A stretch of 64,000 nucleotides of DNA from Desulfocarbo indianensis. Lineage in GTDB: Bacteria; Desulfobacterota; Desulfarculia; Desulfarculales; Desulfarculaceae. This document shows positions 10,953 to 19,896 of the stretch, in pieces (the first letter of the stretch is position 1; each line of letters starts with the position of its first letter). Under the pieces are notes generated by a model. The model made no database searches, had not been told where the DNA came from, and saw nothing but the letters and a program-made list of their open reading frames with translations. Made by a program: the position numbers and the translations under genes. The DNA is taken from positions 710,001 to 774,000 of the forward strand of contig LBMP01000001.1 of assembly GCA_001184205.1 (NCBI GenBank), given 5' to 3'.

Positions 10953-12803
10953 ATGAAAGTATTGGTGGTGGGCGGCGGCGGCCGCGAACATGCCTTGGTG
11001 TGGAAGCTGGCGCAAAGCCCCAAAGTTACCGAGCTGTATTGCGCCCCCGGCAATCCGGGCATGCAGGAGGCGGCCCAACTGGTGGATATCGGGGCCGAGG
11101 ACATCCCCCAGCTTCTGTCCTTTGCCAAGGAAAAGAAGATAGATCTCACCGTGGTGGGGCCCGAGGCTCCCCTGGTGGCGGGCATCGCCGACGCTTTCGA
11201 GGCCGCGGGCCTTTTGGTGGCCGGCCCCTCGGCCTATGCCGCCCAGTTGGAGGGCTCCAAGGCCTTTGCCAAGGAGATGATGTACTGGAATCGGGTGCCC
11301 ACCGCCGAGTACAAGGTTTTCGACGACCCCGAGGAGGCCAAGAAATACGCCCGCGAGGCCGGCCGCAAGCTGGTGGTAAAGGCCGACGGGCTGGCCGCGG
11401 GCAAGGGCGTGCTCCTCTGCAAGGACGCCGCCGAGGCCGAGGCGGCCATAGACCAGGTCATGGTGGCCAAGGCCTATGGCGCGGCCGGGGACAAGGCGGT
11501 CATCGAGGACTGGCTGGAAGGCGAGGAAGCCAGCTTCCTGGTCTTCACCGACGGCAAGACCATCGTGGCCATGCCCTCCTCCCAGGACCACAAGGCCATC
11601 GGCGAGGGCGACGCCGGGCTCAACACCGGCGGCATGGGAGCCTACTCTCCAGCCCCGGTTGTGAGCAAAAAAGTACAAGAAATGGCGCAATGGTGGATAT
11701 GCCAGCCCATTATCGAGGCCCTGGCCAAGAAAGGGCATCCCTTCAAGGGCATCTTGTACGCCGGGCTGATGATAAACGAAAAAGGCGATCCCTCGGTGCT
11801 GGAGTTCAACGTCCGCTTCGGCGACCCCGAATGCCAGCCCCTGCTCATGCGCCTGGAATCGGACCTGTTCGACATCCTCTACAAGCTGGCCCAGGGCAAA
11901 CTGCATGAGGCCGAGGTCAAATGGTCGGACGACCCCACGGTGTGCGTGGTGCTGGCCAGCCAGGGCTACCCGGAATCCTATGAAAAGGGCAAGCCCATCT
12001 CCGGGCTGGAGGAGGCGGCCAAGGTGCCGGGGGTGGTGGTTTTTCACGCCGGCACCGCCGCCCAGGACGGCCGGATCGTCACCGCCGGCGGCCGGGTGCT
12101 GGGGGTCACCGCCAAGGGCCACAGCATCGGCGAGGCGGTGGACCGGGCCTATGAAGCCGCCGCTCTGATAAGTTGGGACGGAAAGTATCTTCGCCGCGAC
12201 ATAGCCCATAGGGCCATGGGCCGGCGGGCCAGGGAATATCCTGGGATATACAAAGGCGGGGCCATGCTGCATAAAACCGAGCCCGCCGTGCAGACGGGCC
12301 CGGTGGCCGGCGCGCCCCGCAAGGTGGGCATCGTCATGGGCTCGGCCTCGGACTGGGAGGTGATGAAAAAGGCCTGCGACACCCTGGATTCCCTGGCGGT
12401 GCCCTTCGAGGTGCGGGTGCTTTCGGCCCACCGCACCCCGGCCGAGGCCATGGAGTTCGCCCGCACCGCCCCGGACCAGGGCATCGGGGTCATCATCGCC
12501 GGGGCGGGCTGGGCCGCCCATCTGGCCGGGGCCATGGCGGCCCATTGCATCCTGCCCGTGATCGGGGTGCCCATTGATTCCTCGCCCCTGAAAGGTATGG
12601 ACGCCCTATTGTCAACGGTGCAGATGCCGCCGGGCATCCCCGTGGCCACGGTTTCCATCGGCTCCGGCGGCGCCAAGAACGCCGCCATCCTGGCCGCCCA
12701 GATCTTGGCCCTGGCCGACCCGGACCTGAAGGGCCGCCTGGCGGCCAGCCGCAAGCAGATGGCCAACGAGGTGCGCAAGGCCGACCGGAATCTGCCGCGC
12801 TAG
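10953..12803 (+). CDS. purDE: PurD-PurE fusion: GAR synthetase plus N5-CAIR mutase
   Basis: One continuous frame of 616 aa. Residues 1 to about 430 are phosphoribosylamine-glycine ligase: MKVLVVGGGGREHALVWKL, VVGPEAPLVAGI, ATP-grasp LVVKADGLAAGKGVLLC, SSQDHKAIGEGDAGLNTGGMG, EFNVRFGDPECQPLL. Residues about 457-610 are PurE: IVMGSASDWEVM, VLSAHRTPAEAM, IIAGAGWAAHLAG, VIGVPIDSS, STVQMPPGIPVATV, NAAILAAQIL. The linker (about 430-456) is proline/alanine-rich. It would catalyse steps 2 and 6 of purine synthesis in one cytoplasmic polypeptide. These two enzymes are normally separate. The ATG is preceded by 'ggagcagg'. The IMP cyclohydrolase lies just upstream, consistent with a purine locus. Confidence 0.96.
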   Translation: MKVLVVGGGGREHALVWKLAQSPKVTELYCAPGNPGMQEAAQLVDIGAEDIPQLLSFAKEKKIDLTVVGPEAPLVAGIADAFEAAGLLVAGPSAYAAQLEGSKAFAKEMMYWNRVPTAEYKVFDDPEEAKKYAREAGRKLVVKADGLAAGKGVLLCKDAAEAEAAIDQVMVAKAYGAAGDKAVIEDWLEGEEASFLVFTDGKTIVAMPSSQDHKAIGEGDAGLNTGGMGAYSPAPVVSKKVQEMAQWWICQPIIEALAKKGHPFKGILYAGLMINEKGDPSVLEFNVRFGDPECQPLLMRLESDLFDILYKLAQGKLHEAEVKWSDDPTVCVVLASQGYPESYEKGKPISGLEEAAKVPGVVVFHAGTAAQDGRIVTAGGRVLGVTAKGHSIGEAVDRAYEAAALISWDGKYLRRDIAHRAMGRRAREYPGIYKGGAMLHKTEPAVQTGPVAGAPRKVGIVMGSASDWEVMKKACDTLDSLAVPFEVRVLSAHRTPAEAMEFARTAPDQGIGVIIAGAGWAAHLAGAMAAHCILPVIGVPIDSSPLKGMDALLSTVQMPPGIPVATVSIGSGGAKNAAILAAQILALADPDLKGRLAASRKQMANEVRKADRNLPR

Positions 12804-12977
12804 CCATTGGCCGGCTTTGGCCTTTCAGTGTCATTTTCGCCCGGCGGGGGCGAAAATCGACCGTGGGCAGCGCTTTTAGGTTATGGTTGCCCCTAATACG
12901 GCGCGGCGGCGGCCCCCTGGGCCGCGCGCCGGCCGCAGAGACCAGGCAAGTTATTCTAGGACGTTATAAGCAGAGCC

Positions 12978-13604
12978 ATGCCCCATCTCATTACCCTGGA
13001 CCCCCACGCGCCGCCCGCCGACGCGCTGCAACGCGCCGCCGCTGTCTTGCGAAAAGGCGGCCTGGTGGTTTTCCCCACGGAGACTTTTTACGGCCTGGCC
13101 GCGGATATTGCTTCGCCGGAGGGTCTGGAACGCCTGGCGCTTATCAAGGGCCGCGAGGCGGAAAAGCCCTTTCCCCTCATCTTGGCCGGGCGCGAGCAGC
13201 TTACCCCTCTGGTGCGGGAAATACCCCAACTGGCCGAAAGGCTCATGGCGCGCCATTGGCCGGGGCCGCTGACTCTGGTGCTGGCCGCCAAGGCTGGAGT
13301 GCATAAGCGCTTGCTATCGCAGGATAACGGGGTGGGAGTCCGGGTCTCGCCCTGGGAGGCGGCCAGCGGCCTGGCCCAGGCCCTGGGCCGTGGCGTCACC
13401 GCCACCAGCGCCAACCTGGCCGGCGGCGCTCCGCCCCGCCGGGTGGCGGAGCTGGACCCGGAGCTGGCCGGGGCCGCGGATTTGGTGCTGGACGGCGGAC
13501 CCACCCCAGGCGGGCCGCCCAGCACGGTGCTGGACGTGCGCCAGGACCCGCCCCGGATTTTGCGGCGCGGCCCCATCGACATACCGGAAGCGGTTTTCTA
13601 TTAG
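12978..13604 (+). CDS. tsaC: L-threonylcarbamoyladenylate synthase (Sua5/YrdC/YciO family)
   Basis: The 208-aa protein shows the YrdC fold signatures: LRKGGLVVFPTETFYGLAADI near residues 28-45, LALIKGREAEKPFPLIL (lysines binding ATP/bicarbonate region), ARHWPGPLTLVL, GVGVRVSPWEAASGLA, and VTATSANLAGGAPPR. It makes threonylcarbamoyl-AMP for t6A37 of tRNAs decoding ANN codons. The length is that of the short TsaC/YciO form without a Sua5 domain. The catalytic subfamily (TsaC versus YciO) cannot be separated by eye. Confidence 0.92.
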   Translation: MPHLITLDPHAPPADALQRAAAVLRKGGLVVFPTETFYGLAADIASPEGLERLALIKGREAEKPFPLILAGREQLTPLVREIPQLAERLMARHWPGPLTLVLAAKAGVHKRLLSQDNGVGVRVSPWEAASGLAQALGRGVTATSANLAGGAPPRRVAELDPELAGAADLVLDGGPTPGGPPSTVLDVRQDPPRILRRGPIDIPEAVFY

Positions 13605-13858
13605 CCCGCATATTTCATGAGGATTGGGTGTCCGGCTGCGCCAGGTGCCCGCCGCCTGCGTTGCCGGCTGCGCCAAGTCGTCGCTGTAGTAACAACTACA
13701 CCTGCCTCCTTGGCTTGCCGGTCGCCTTGGCGGCAGCCAACTGGCTATGCCGGTCCGGGTGACGGAATGCGATCTTTCCATACGAGGCTTGTTCTTTTAT
13801 CCGCTCGCCATGATCGACAACTCCGCCATGACCACCCAATCCTTATGAAATATACGGG
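13605..13858. mobile_element. Putative MITE-like element, 254 bp, with 26-bp terminal inverted repeats
   Basis: The first 26 bases (13605-13630) and the last 26 (13833-13858) are reverse complements with only two mismatches, both transitions. The arms begin ccc(g)(c/t)atatttcat and end ggattgggtg when read inward. The interior contains a small hairpin (gtagt-aaca-actac near 13684) and short GC-rich repeats but no intact gene. No target duplication is evident. It begins immediately after the stop of tsaC. The remaining 238 bases up to the thiolase gene are AT-richer and hold the thiolase promoter, with no other gene seen. Confidence 0.7.
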
Positions 13859-14096
13859 CCAGCCCGAAGCTTAAAAAACCTGACCCAGGCATCTATTTAG
13901 ACAAAAAACAGAGCTGGCCACCGGCGCGGGCGAGAGCCGCCGCTAAATACTGAGTAATGATTCACCATTCATATCAACCGCTTACAATTTAAAGGCTTCC
14001 AATAAAAACAAATACTTGACTAACGTGGGCCGCTTTTGTATCCTGGCCTACCAACTCCCAGAATCCACTGTAATCATTCAGAGGAGGTAACCCGCT

Positions 14097-15302
14097 ATGT
14101 CAAACCGCGATGCGGTGATCGTGGCCATGGGACGCAGCGCCATCGGCGATTTCGGCGGCTCCCTGGTCTCTTTAAGAGCCCACCAACTTGGCGCCCAGGT
14201 ATTGAGCGCCGTTCTGGAAAAATCCGGCATCGACCCCAACATCATCGATGATGTCGTCCTGGGCGATTGCGTGCAGTGCCCCGAGGAAGCCAACACCGCC
14301 CGCACCGTGATGCTGGCCGCCGGCCTGCCCGACCATATCCCGGCGGTGACCATCCAGCGCCAGTGCTCCAGCGCCATGCAGGCCATGGCCCAGGCCGCCA
14401 CCTATATCAAGGCCGGCGAGTACGACGTGGTGGTGGCCGGCGGCATGGAATCCATGTCCAACGCGCCCTATGTCTTGCCTTCGGCCCGCTGGGGCGCCCG
14501 CCTGCAGCACGGCCAGATGATGGACGCCATGTGGGAGATGCTGCATTCTGGCTCCAACCTCCTGGAAGGCAGGGGCAAGGGCTACATCATGGGTCAGACC
14601 GCCGAGAACCTGGCCCGTAAATACGAGATCCCCCGCGAGGAGCAGGATATCATCGCCCTTCGCTCCCACCAGAACGCCGAGGCGGCCATCAAGTCCGGCA
14701 AGTTCGCCCAGGAGATCATCCCCCTCAAGATTCCCCAGCGCAAGGGCGACCCCAAGATCGTGGACACCGACGAGCACGTGCGATCCGGCCTCACCATGGA
14801 GGCGCTGGCCAAGCTGAAACCCGTGTTCGCCAAGGACGGCACGGTCACCGCGGGCAACGCCTCCGGACTCAACGACGGGGCGGCCATCTGCCTGCTGATG
14901 AGCCGGGAAAAAGCCCAGGAGCTGGGCCTGGAGCCCATCGCCAAGATACATTCCTTTGCCGCCGCCGGCTGCGACCCCAAAATCATGGGCTGGGGCCCGG
15001 TGCCCTCCACCCAGAAACTGCTCAAGAAAACCGGGGTCAAGCTCTCGGATATACAGCTCATCGAGCTTAACGAGGCCTTCGCGGCCCAATACCTGGCCTG
15101 CGAAAGGGGCCTGGAGCTCAACCGCGACATCACCAACGTGAACGGCTCCGGCGTGGGCCTGGGGCATCCGGTGGGCTGCACCGGGGCCCGCATCGTCATC
15201 TCCCTTTTGGGCGAGATGAAGCGCCGGGGCAACACCCTGGGCTTGGCCACCCTCTGCGTGGGCGGCGGCATGGGCATGTCCATGTTGTTGGAGATAGAGT
15301 AG
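14097..15302 (+). CDS. Acetyl-CoA acetyltransferase (thiolase)
   Basis: The 401-aa enzyme condenses or cleaves acyl-CoA units. Catalytic features: nucleophilic Cys at residue 90 in QRQCSSAMQA, the His in GSGVGLGHPVGCTGAR at residue 357, and the C-terminal Cys at 387 in TLCVGGGMGMSM. Its length and motifs fit type II biosynthetic or degradative thiolases. The Shine-Dalgarno aggaggtaa lies 8 bases before ATG. An acyl-CoA dehydrogenase follows on the same strand after a block of palindromes, pointing to beta-oxidation or butyrate-type metabolism. Which chain length it prefers cannot be read from sequence. Confidence 0.96.
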   Translation: MSNRDAVIVAMGRSAIGDFGGSLVSLRAHQLGAQVLSAVLEKSGIDPNIIDDVVLGDCVQCPEEANTARTVMLAAGLPDHIPAVTIQRQCSSAMQAMAQAATYIKAGEYDVVVAGGMESMSNAPYVLPSARWGARLQHGQMMDAMWEMLHSGSNLLEGRGKGYIMGQTAENLARKYEIPREEQDIIALRSHQNAEAAIKSGKFAQEIIPLKIPQRKGDPKIVDTDEHVRSGLTMEALAKLKPVFAKDGTVTAGNASGLNDGAAICLLMSREKAQELGLEPIAKIHSFAAAGCDPKIMGWGPVPSTQKLLKKTGVKLSDIQLIELNEAFAAQYLACERGLELNRDITNVNGSGVGLGHPVGCTGARIVISLLGEMKRRGNTLGLATLCVGGGMGMSMLLEIE

Positions 15303-15311
15303 CGGGAATGC

Positions 15312-15555
15312 GGGGGGAAACTTTTGTGAACAAAAGTTTCCCCCGCACCCCCCGTCAAAAAACTTTATTGGCATGAAGAGGCTTTCGACTAAACCAAATC
15401 ATTTGATTTGGTTTAGTCGAAAGCCCAATAAAGTTCTTTGGGAAAAGGGTGGTTAGACCCATAACGGGTGCTCCGGCTATGCGGTCAATCAGCTAAAGTT
15501 TTTTAGGAAGGGGGTCTGGGGGAAACCCTTTTCTTCAGAAAAGGGTTTCCCCCAG
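15312..15555. repeat. Composite block of nested palindromes between thiolase and acyl-CoA dehydrogenase genes
   Basis: Three long hairpins occupy this 244-bp gap. At 15312-15345 arms of about 17 bases meet over a 2-base loop. At about 15380-15425 arms of 22 bases match perfectly with a tt loop, and are extended outward by a further matching arm (aactttattgg) after a 9-base interruption. At 15516-15555 arms of 19 bases match perfectly over tc. The outer two hairpins with their flanks (aaagtttttt... gggggt... gggggaaac) are themselves similar to each other in inverted orientation, so the whole gap is one large inverted repeat with a palindrome at its centre. It could be a REP/MITE-type insertion and may also act as an attenuator or mRNA stabiliser. 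Confidence 0.85.
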
Positions 15556-15582
15556 CCGCTTACCCCATAAGGAGACAAGCCG

Positions 15583-16743
15583 ATGCTGTATGAACTGACC
15601 GAAGAGCAGCGGATGTTGCAGGACATGGTGCGCCGTTTGGCCAGGGAGCAGATAGCCCCCGGCGCGGCGGAGCGCGATAGGAAGGGCGAGTTTCCCTGGG
15701 ACATGGTGGAGGTTTTCCGGGAGAACGGGCTTTTCGGCTGCGATTTCAAGGAAGAATACGGCGGCTCCCAGATGGGGGTTCTGGCCTATTGCCTGGCGGT
15801 GGAGGAGGTGGCCAAGGTATGCGCCAGCAGCTCGGTGGTGCTTCTGGTGCATGAGCTGGGCTCCATGCCCATGCTTTTGGCGGCTTCCGACCAGCAGAAG
15901 AAAAAGTGGCTGCCCGGCCTGGCCAGCGGCGAGCATTTGATCGCCTTCGGCCTTACCGAGCCGGGAGCCGGCTCCGACGCGGCGGGCATCCGCACCGTTG
16001 CCATAAAAAAAGGCGATAAATACATTATCAACGGCACCAAGCAGTTCATCAGCCATGCCGATGTGGCGCAATACGTTTGCGTGGCTTGTAAGACCGATGC
16101 GGACCTGCCGCCTCACAAGGGCGGCTTGAGCATCATCGTGGTGGAAAAAGGCACGCCGGGCTTTGCCATCGGCAAAAAAGAAGACAAGATGGGCATCCGG
16201 GCCTCCACTACCTGCGAGTTGATTTTCGAGGACTGCGAGGTGCCGGCGGAAAACATCCTGGGCCGGGAGGGCGACGGTTTCGCAATTCTGATGAAGACCC
16301 TGGATTTCACCCGGCCCTGCGTGGCGGCCCAGGCCCTGGGCATCGCCCAGGGGGCGCTGGACTACGCGGTGGCCTATGCCCGCGAGCGCCAGCAGTTCGG
16401 CCGGGCCATCATCAAAAACCAGGGCCTGGCCTGGATGCTGGCCGACATGGACACCGCGGTGGAGGCCTCGCGGCAATTGGTCTACAAGACGGCGGCGGTC
16501 TTCCAGGAGATCAGCAAGGATCTCTCCAAGGTGCCCCGGGAGGCCATCCGGCTTTCCGCCATGAGCAAGCTCATGGCCGCCGAAACCGCCATGAAGGTCA
16601 CCACCGACGCGGTGCAGGTTTTGGGCGGATACGGCTATGTGAAGGAATATCCCGTGGAGCGCATGATGCGCGACGCCAAGATCACCCAGATCTACGAGGG
16701 CACCAGCCAAGTGCAGAAGATGGTGATAGCTTCATGCTTATGA
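15583..16743 (+). CDS. Acyl-CoA dehydrogenase
   Basis: A 386-aa flavoenzyme of the acyl-CoA dehydrogenase family, oxidising an acyl-CoA to its enoyl-CoA and passing electrons to ETF. Visible: N-terminal helical domain, the FAD/substrate signature AFGLTEPGAGSDAAGI (about 125-140), the middle beta domain YIINGTKQFISHADVA, second signature QFGRAIIKNQGLAWMLADM, and catalytic Glu at residue 372 in QIYEGTSQVQ. It probably shares a pathway with the upstream thiolase. Start supported by 'aaggaga' before ATG. Substrate range not determined. Confidence 0.96.
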   Translation: MLYELTEEQRMLQDMVRRLAREQIAPGAAERDRKGEFPWDMVEVFRENGLFGCDFKEEYGGSQMGVLAYCLAVEEVAKVCASSSVVLLVHELGSMPMLLAASDQQKKKWLPGLASGEHLIAFGLTEPGAGSDAAGIRTVAIKKGDKYIINGTKQFISHADVAQYVCVACKTDADLPPHKGGLSIIVVEKGTPGFAIGKKEDKMGIRASTTCELIFEDCEVPAENILGREGDGFAILMKTLDFTRPCVAAQALGIAQGALDYAVAYARERQQFGRAIIKNQGLAWMLADMDTAVEASRQLVYKTAAVFQEISKDLSKVPREAIRLSAMSKLMAAETAMKVTTDAVQVLGGYGYVKEYPVERMMRDAKITQIYEGTSQVQKMVIASCL

Positions 16744-16837
16744 TATTTTGACCATGTAAAGTGATTTAATATGCCCACAATGCCGTCAAGCCTCGGCTTG
16801 AGCCGGGCGGCATGGGCGGTTGCAAAGTGTGCCCTCT

Positions 16838-16872
16838 AGCCCCGGCCCGTCATAGCGGGCCGGGGCTTTATG
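16838..16872 (+). terminator. Rho-independent terminator after acyl-CoA dehydrogenase
   Basis: Perfect 11-bp arms gccccggcccg/cgggccggggc with a 6-base loop followed by tttat. Confidence 0.88.
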
Positions 16873-17076
16873 CCTTAGGCCAGCGGTGGCCAGGAACTGG
16901 CGAGCCTTGAAGCGAAGGCCGCATAGCTCCCGGCGGGCCAGCCCAGGGCCTCCCCCGCCCGGAGACTTATTCCGGTTTCTTCTCGCGACGAATCAGGTGC
17001 CTCCGCCAAACCAGCCCATGGCCGGGGCGGTGTTCCTGCGCCAGCCCCGCTTGGCCGGCCGCAAAGCCATGCCGGG

Positions 17077-17118
17077 TTGCCTCGGGCCGCGTAGCGGCCC
17101 GAGGCGGAGGTTTTTTGT
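17077..17118 (+). terminator. Strong hairpin plus T-run upstream of the diguanylate cyclase
   Basis: Perfect 12-bp arms gcctcgggccgc/gcggcccgaggc with a 3-base loop, followed by 'ggaggttttttg'. It lies 68 bases before the cyclase start, and 205 bases after the previous terminator, so some transcript that starts in 16873-17077 appears to end here. That stretch has no convincing gene. It could be a short RNA or an attenuated leader of the cyclase gene. Confidence 0.75.
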
Positions 17119-17185
17119 TACGCAATGCAAACATTATGGTAAATATTATATAGTCTTTATTCTGCGGGATTCCAGGAGAGCTGTG

Positions 17186-18547
17186 ATGGTGGAAGTAAGC
17201 GATAAAGAAAAAGACACCAAATACTTGCGTGAGCGGATCCTGGAACTGAACTGGGAACTGGATCAATGCGAGAACCGCCATAAGGAAGCGGAAGACGCCT
17301 ACCGCGAGGTTTTGGCGGCTCTGATCAGCCTTTCCGAGCCCCATCTGAACAAGCAGCAAAAAAAGCTGCTCAAGAAAATCAAGAAGGCCTATGAAGGCGA
17401 AACTCCGGAGCCCGCGACCATGCGCGAGGCGCTGGCCGAGCTGAAAAACGCGCTTTTGAACGGTTCCGATCCGGAGGACAAAGCCAAGCCGGCCGAAGGA
17501 GAAGAAGAAGCCGGCCGCCACGTGGTGCTTGCCCTGATGGAGGGCCTGCGGCTGGGCGATCCGGAGTTCGACGCCAGTCTCGAAAAAGACATACAAGAAA
17601 TACAGCAGTTTATATCCACCAACCAAGTCCGGGCCGCCATGGTCTTGACCATGGACCTCATGGACCGCTTTCGCCGGGCCCTGGAGCGGCGCAGCCGCCG
17701 GGCCGAAAGCGCCTTCCGGGAGGTGGTGGGCGAGGTTTTGAAAACCGAGGAGGTTCTGGCCGAGGCGGTGAATGAAGCCCAGGACGGAATCATGGAGGTT
17801 GGCCGCGAATTCGATGCCCAGGTGGCGGCTTCCATGGGCGGCCTGGCCCAGGCCCTGCGGGAATCCAATACCATGGAGAGCATGAAAGCCAGGGCGGTGG
17901 AGCATTTGCGAACCCTGCGCGAGGGCATCAAGGCCCGCCAGGAAAAAGAGCAGAGCCTGCTGAAGGCCACGCGCCGCCAATTGGAGCAGGTGCGCACCAA
18001 CCTGGGCAGCCTGCGGGAGCGGGTGCGCCAGGCTGAAAAGGCCAGCGAACGCCTGAGCGAGGAGGCGCTCACCGATCCCCTGACCAAGATTTGGAACAAG
18101 CGGGCCTTCAGCCAGCGCATCGCCGAGGCCTTGGAACATGCCGACCAGAATCCGGTTTCCCTGATCATCTTCGATATCGATAATTTCAAAGGCGTCAACG
18201 ACACCTACGGCCACCAGGCCGGTGACAAGGCCTTGCAGGCCATAGCCGACCGGGCCTCCAGCGCCCTGCGCCGTTCCGACTCGCTTTTCCGCTACGCGGG
18301 CGACGAGTTCGCGGTGGTGCTGGAAAACGCCCCCCTGAAAGCGGCGGTGGAGGCGGCAGAGCGCATCCGCCAGGCCACGGAAACCATCCGCTTCACCTAT
18401 CGCGGCCAGGGCGAACTGTATATCACGGTGACCCTGGGCGTGGCTGAGGCCACCAAGGGCGAGGACATGGCCAGCCTGTTCGAACGGGCGGACCAGGCGC
18501 TCTTGAAAGCCAAGCGCGACGGCCGCAACCGGGTGGGCCTGGCCTAG
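17186..18547 (+). CDS. GGDEF-domain protein (AGDEF variant), likely diguanylate cyclase
   Basis: The product is 453 aa from the ATG at 17186, which has 'ccaggagag' at the right distance; longer in-frame starts lie upstream of a terminator. Residues 1-270 are charged, mainly helical and coiled-coil-like, without membrane segments. The GGDEF domain is about 290-450: DPLTKIWNKRAFSQRI, SLIIFDIDNFKGVNDTYGHQAGD, then the signature as RYAGDEFAVVL at 371-375, and TVTLGVAEATKGED with FERADQALLKAKRDGRN. The first Gly of GGDEF is Ala; AGDEF proteins are active in some characterised cases. No inhibitory RxxD site is obvious. It would make c-di-GMP in the cytoplasm under control of the N-terminal helical region. 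Confidence 0.9.
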   Translation: MVEVSDKEKDTKYLRERILELNWELDQCENRHKEAEDAYREVLAALISLSEPHLNKQQKKLLKKIKKAYEGETPEPATMREALAELKNALLNGSDPEDKAKPAEGEEEAGRHVVLALMEGLRLGDPEFDASLEKDIQEIQQFISTNQVRAAMVLTMDLMDRFRRALERRSRRAESAFREVVGEVLKTEEVLAEAVNEAQDGIMEVGREFDAQVAASMGGLAQALRESNTMESMKARAVEHLRTLREGIKARQEKEQSLLKATRRQLEQVRTNLGSLRERVRQAEKASERLSEEALTDPLTKIWNKRAFSQRIAEALEHADQNPVSLIIFDIDNFKGVNDTYGHQAGDKALQAIADRASSALRRSDSLFRYAGDEFAVVLENAPLKAAVEAAERIRQATETIRFTYRGQGELYITVTLGVAEATKGEDMASLFERADQALLKAKRDGRNRVGLA

Positions 18548-18986
18548 CCTTTTCATTTCATACCGTAAAAAATCATAAGCAATGTGACCCCCGGAGCGGC
18601 GGGCCTTTTTAGCGGCCAGCTATGGGCCGGACGCTGGGATATGCGCTTTCGCGGCTGACCCAGCCCGGCAAAGGCGGCTGGTTGGGGCGGAAATATGGCC
18701 ACAGACATGAAAATGACCCATGAGTCACATAAATGATGAGGGTCTAGCTTTAAATCCGGTTAAATAAACCAATAATAACAATAATTTGCCGGCATCTACC
18801 GCGATATAAGCATAATATAATAATAAAAACAGATGAGTACATGATACAGGGCCGCCACGGCCTCCGCAGAGCGCTTTCAAGGCCCCGAATAGACTAAAAT
18901 GACCTATTGGTCAACAAAATGAGCGCAAAAAGCCGGCCCACCGGTCCGGCTTATCGCTAATGATTCGTAATAATGCCTTGGGAGAA
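18548..18986. other. Intergenic region with operator-like palindromes
   Basis: No gene is seen in these 440 bases. AT-rich central part (18735-18840). An inverted repeat tgacc-tatt-ggtca at 18900-18913 resembles a TetR-family operator half-site pair, and tgacccatgagtca at 18715-18728 is a second imperfect dyad. No regulator gene is adjacent. Confidence 0.45.
18925..18952 (-). terminator. Terminator of the alpha/beta hydrolase gene
   Basis: Read on the minus strand, agccgg/ccggct arms are followed by a T run, 35 bases after the stop codon of the hydrolase. Confidence 0.75.
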
Positions 18987-19703
18987 TCAGGAAATCGCCT
19001 TCAGGATGGCCTGGCCCACCACGGGAGGATTGATGAAAAGGGTTTCATGCCCGCCGGCAAGCTGAATAAGCTGGTGCTGGCCCAGGGCCTGGGCCATGCC
19101 CAGATAGGCCCCCGGCGGCAGCGACCTATCATCCTGGCAGAAGATGACGGTGCGCTGAACTGTTAAGTCATTGAAAGGCAAGGAATTTATCTTGGTGGTG
19201 AACAGGGAGAGGGGCTGCGGCGCCAATTGCCCTATCAGCTCGTCCTGCTGGGCGGGCGTGGCGTCCTGCATCAAGGCCTTCCGCACAAAGTCCTCGTCCA
19301 CCGGTATGCAGAGATCGGGCGAGGCGTGGGCGGCCATGGTCATGCCCTCGGCCACCTCCACCGGCACCAGATCAAACTGGCTGTGCTCATGGGGCAGGAT
19401 AAAGGCGTTGACAAAAACGATGTGCTCGATCTTGTCAGCCACCAGGGGCGCGGCCGATTGCATAAGATGACCGGCGCTGGAATGGCCCACCAGGGTCACC
19501 GGGCCGGCTTGAGAAGTGATGGCATCCTTAATAGCATTAATATAGCTACCGTAAGTAATTCCCTTGCGGTTGTCACTGGCCCCATGACCGGGCATGGTGG
19601 GGGCCAGGCAGGAATGGCCTTGGGACTCCAAGTACTCTTTGACTCCGCGCCAGCACCAGCCGCCATGCCAGGCTCCATGCAGGAGCACGAACTGTTTGCC
19701 CAT
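18987..19703 (-). CDS. Alpha/beta-hydrolase, esterase EstC/salicylate-esterase-like
   Basis: The 238-aa protein has the plant-esterase-like layout: FVLLHGAWHGGWCW oxyanion region at residues 5-18, nucleophile elbow GHSSAG with Ser near 80, acid in the FCQDDRSLPP region, and catalytic His in LAGGHETLFINPP near the end. The start at 19703 is preferred over 19739 because of the aggggac Shine-Dalgarno and homologue starts. Cytoplasmic. The natural substrate is unknown; this group includes carboxylesterases acting on small esters. It is monocistronic with its own terminator. Confidence 0.9.
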   Translation of the reverse strand: MGKQFVLLHGAWHGGWCWRGVKEYLESQGHSCLAPTMPGHGASDNRKGITYGSYINAIKDAITSQAGPVTLVGHSSAGHLMQSAAPLVADKIEHIVFVNAFILPHEHSQFDLVPVEVAEGMTMAAHASPDLCIPVDEDFVRKALMQDATPAQQDELIGQLAPQPLSLFTTKINSLPFNDLTVQRTVIFCQDDRSLPPGAYLGMAQALGQHQLIQLAGGHETLFINPPVVGQAILKAIS

Positions 19704-19896
19704 GATGTCGTCCCCTTTCTGAATATGCAATCCATCCAAACCGCCCAGCCGAGCCTAATCTACCCTTTGGCAAGGGCCGCTGTCCAGTTGCCGTAGGCAA
19801 AAGAGAGAGGCCGAGGGGCGTGAAAGCCGCCATAGGGATAGTATGGTAATAAAAAAAGCGGAATAAGCGGTAAACTAAGGACCGGCTTGCCCGGTT

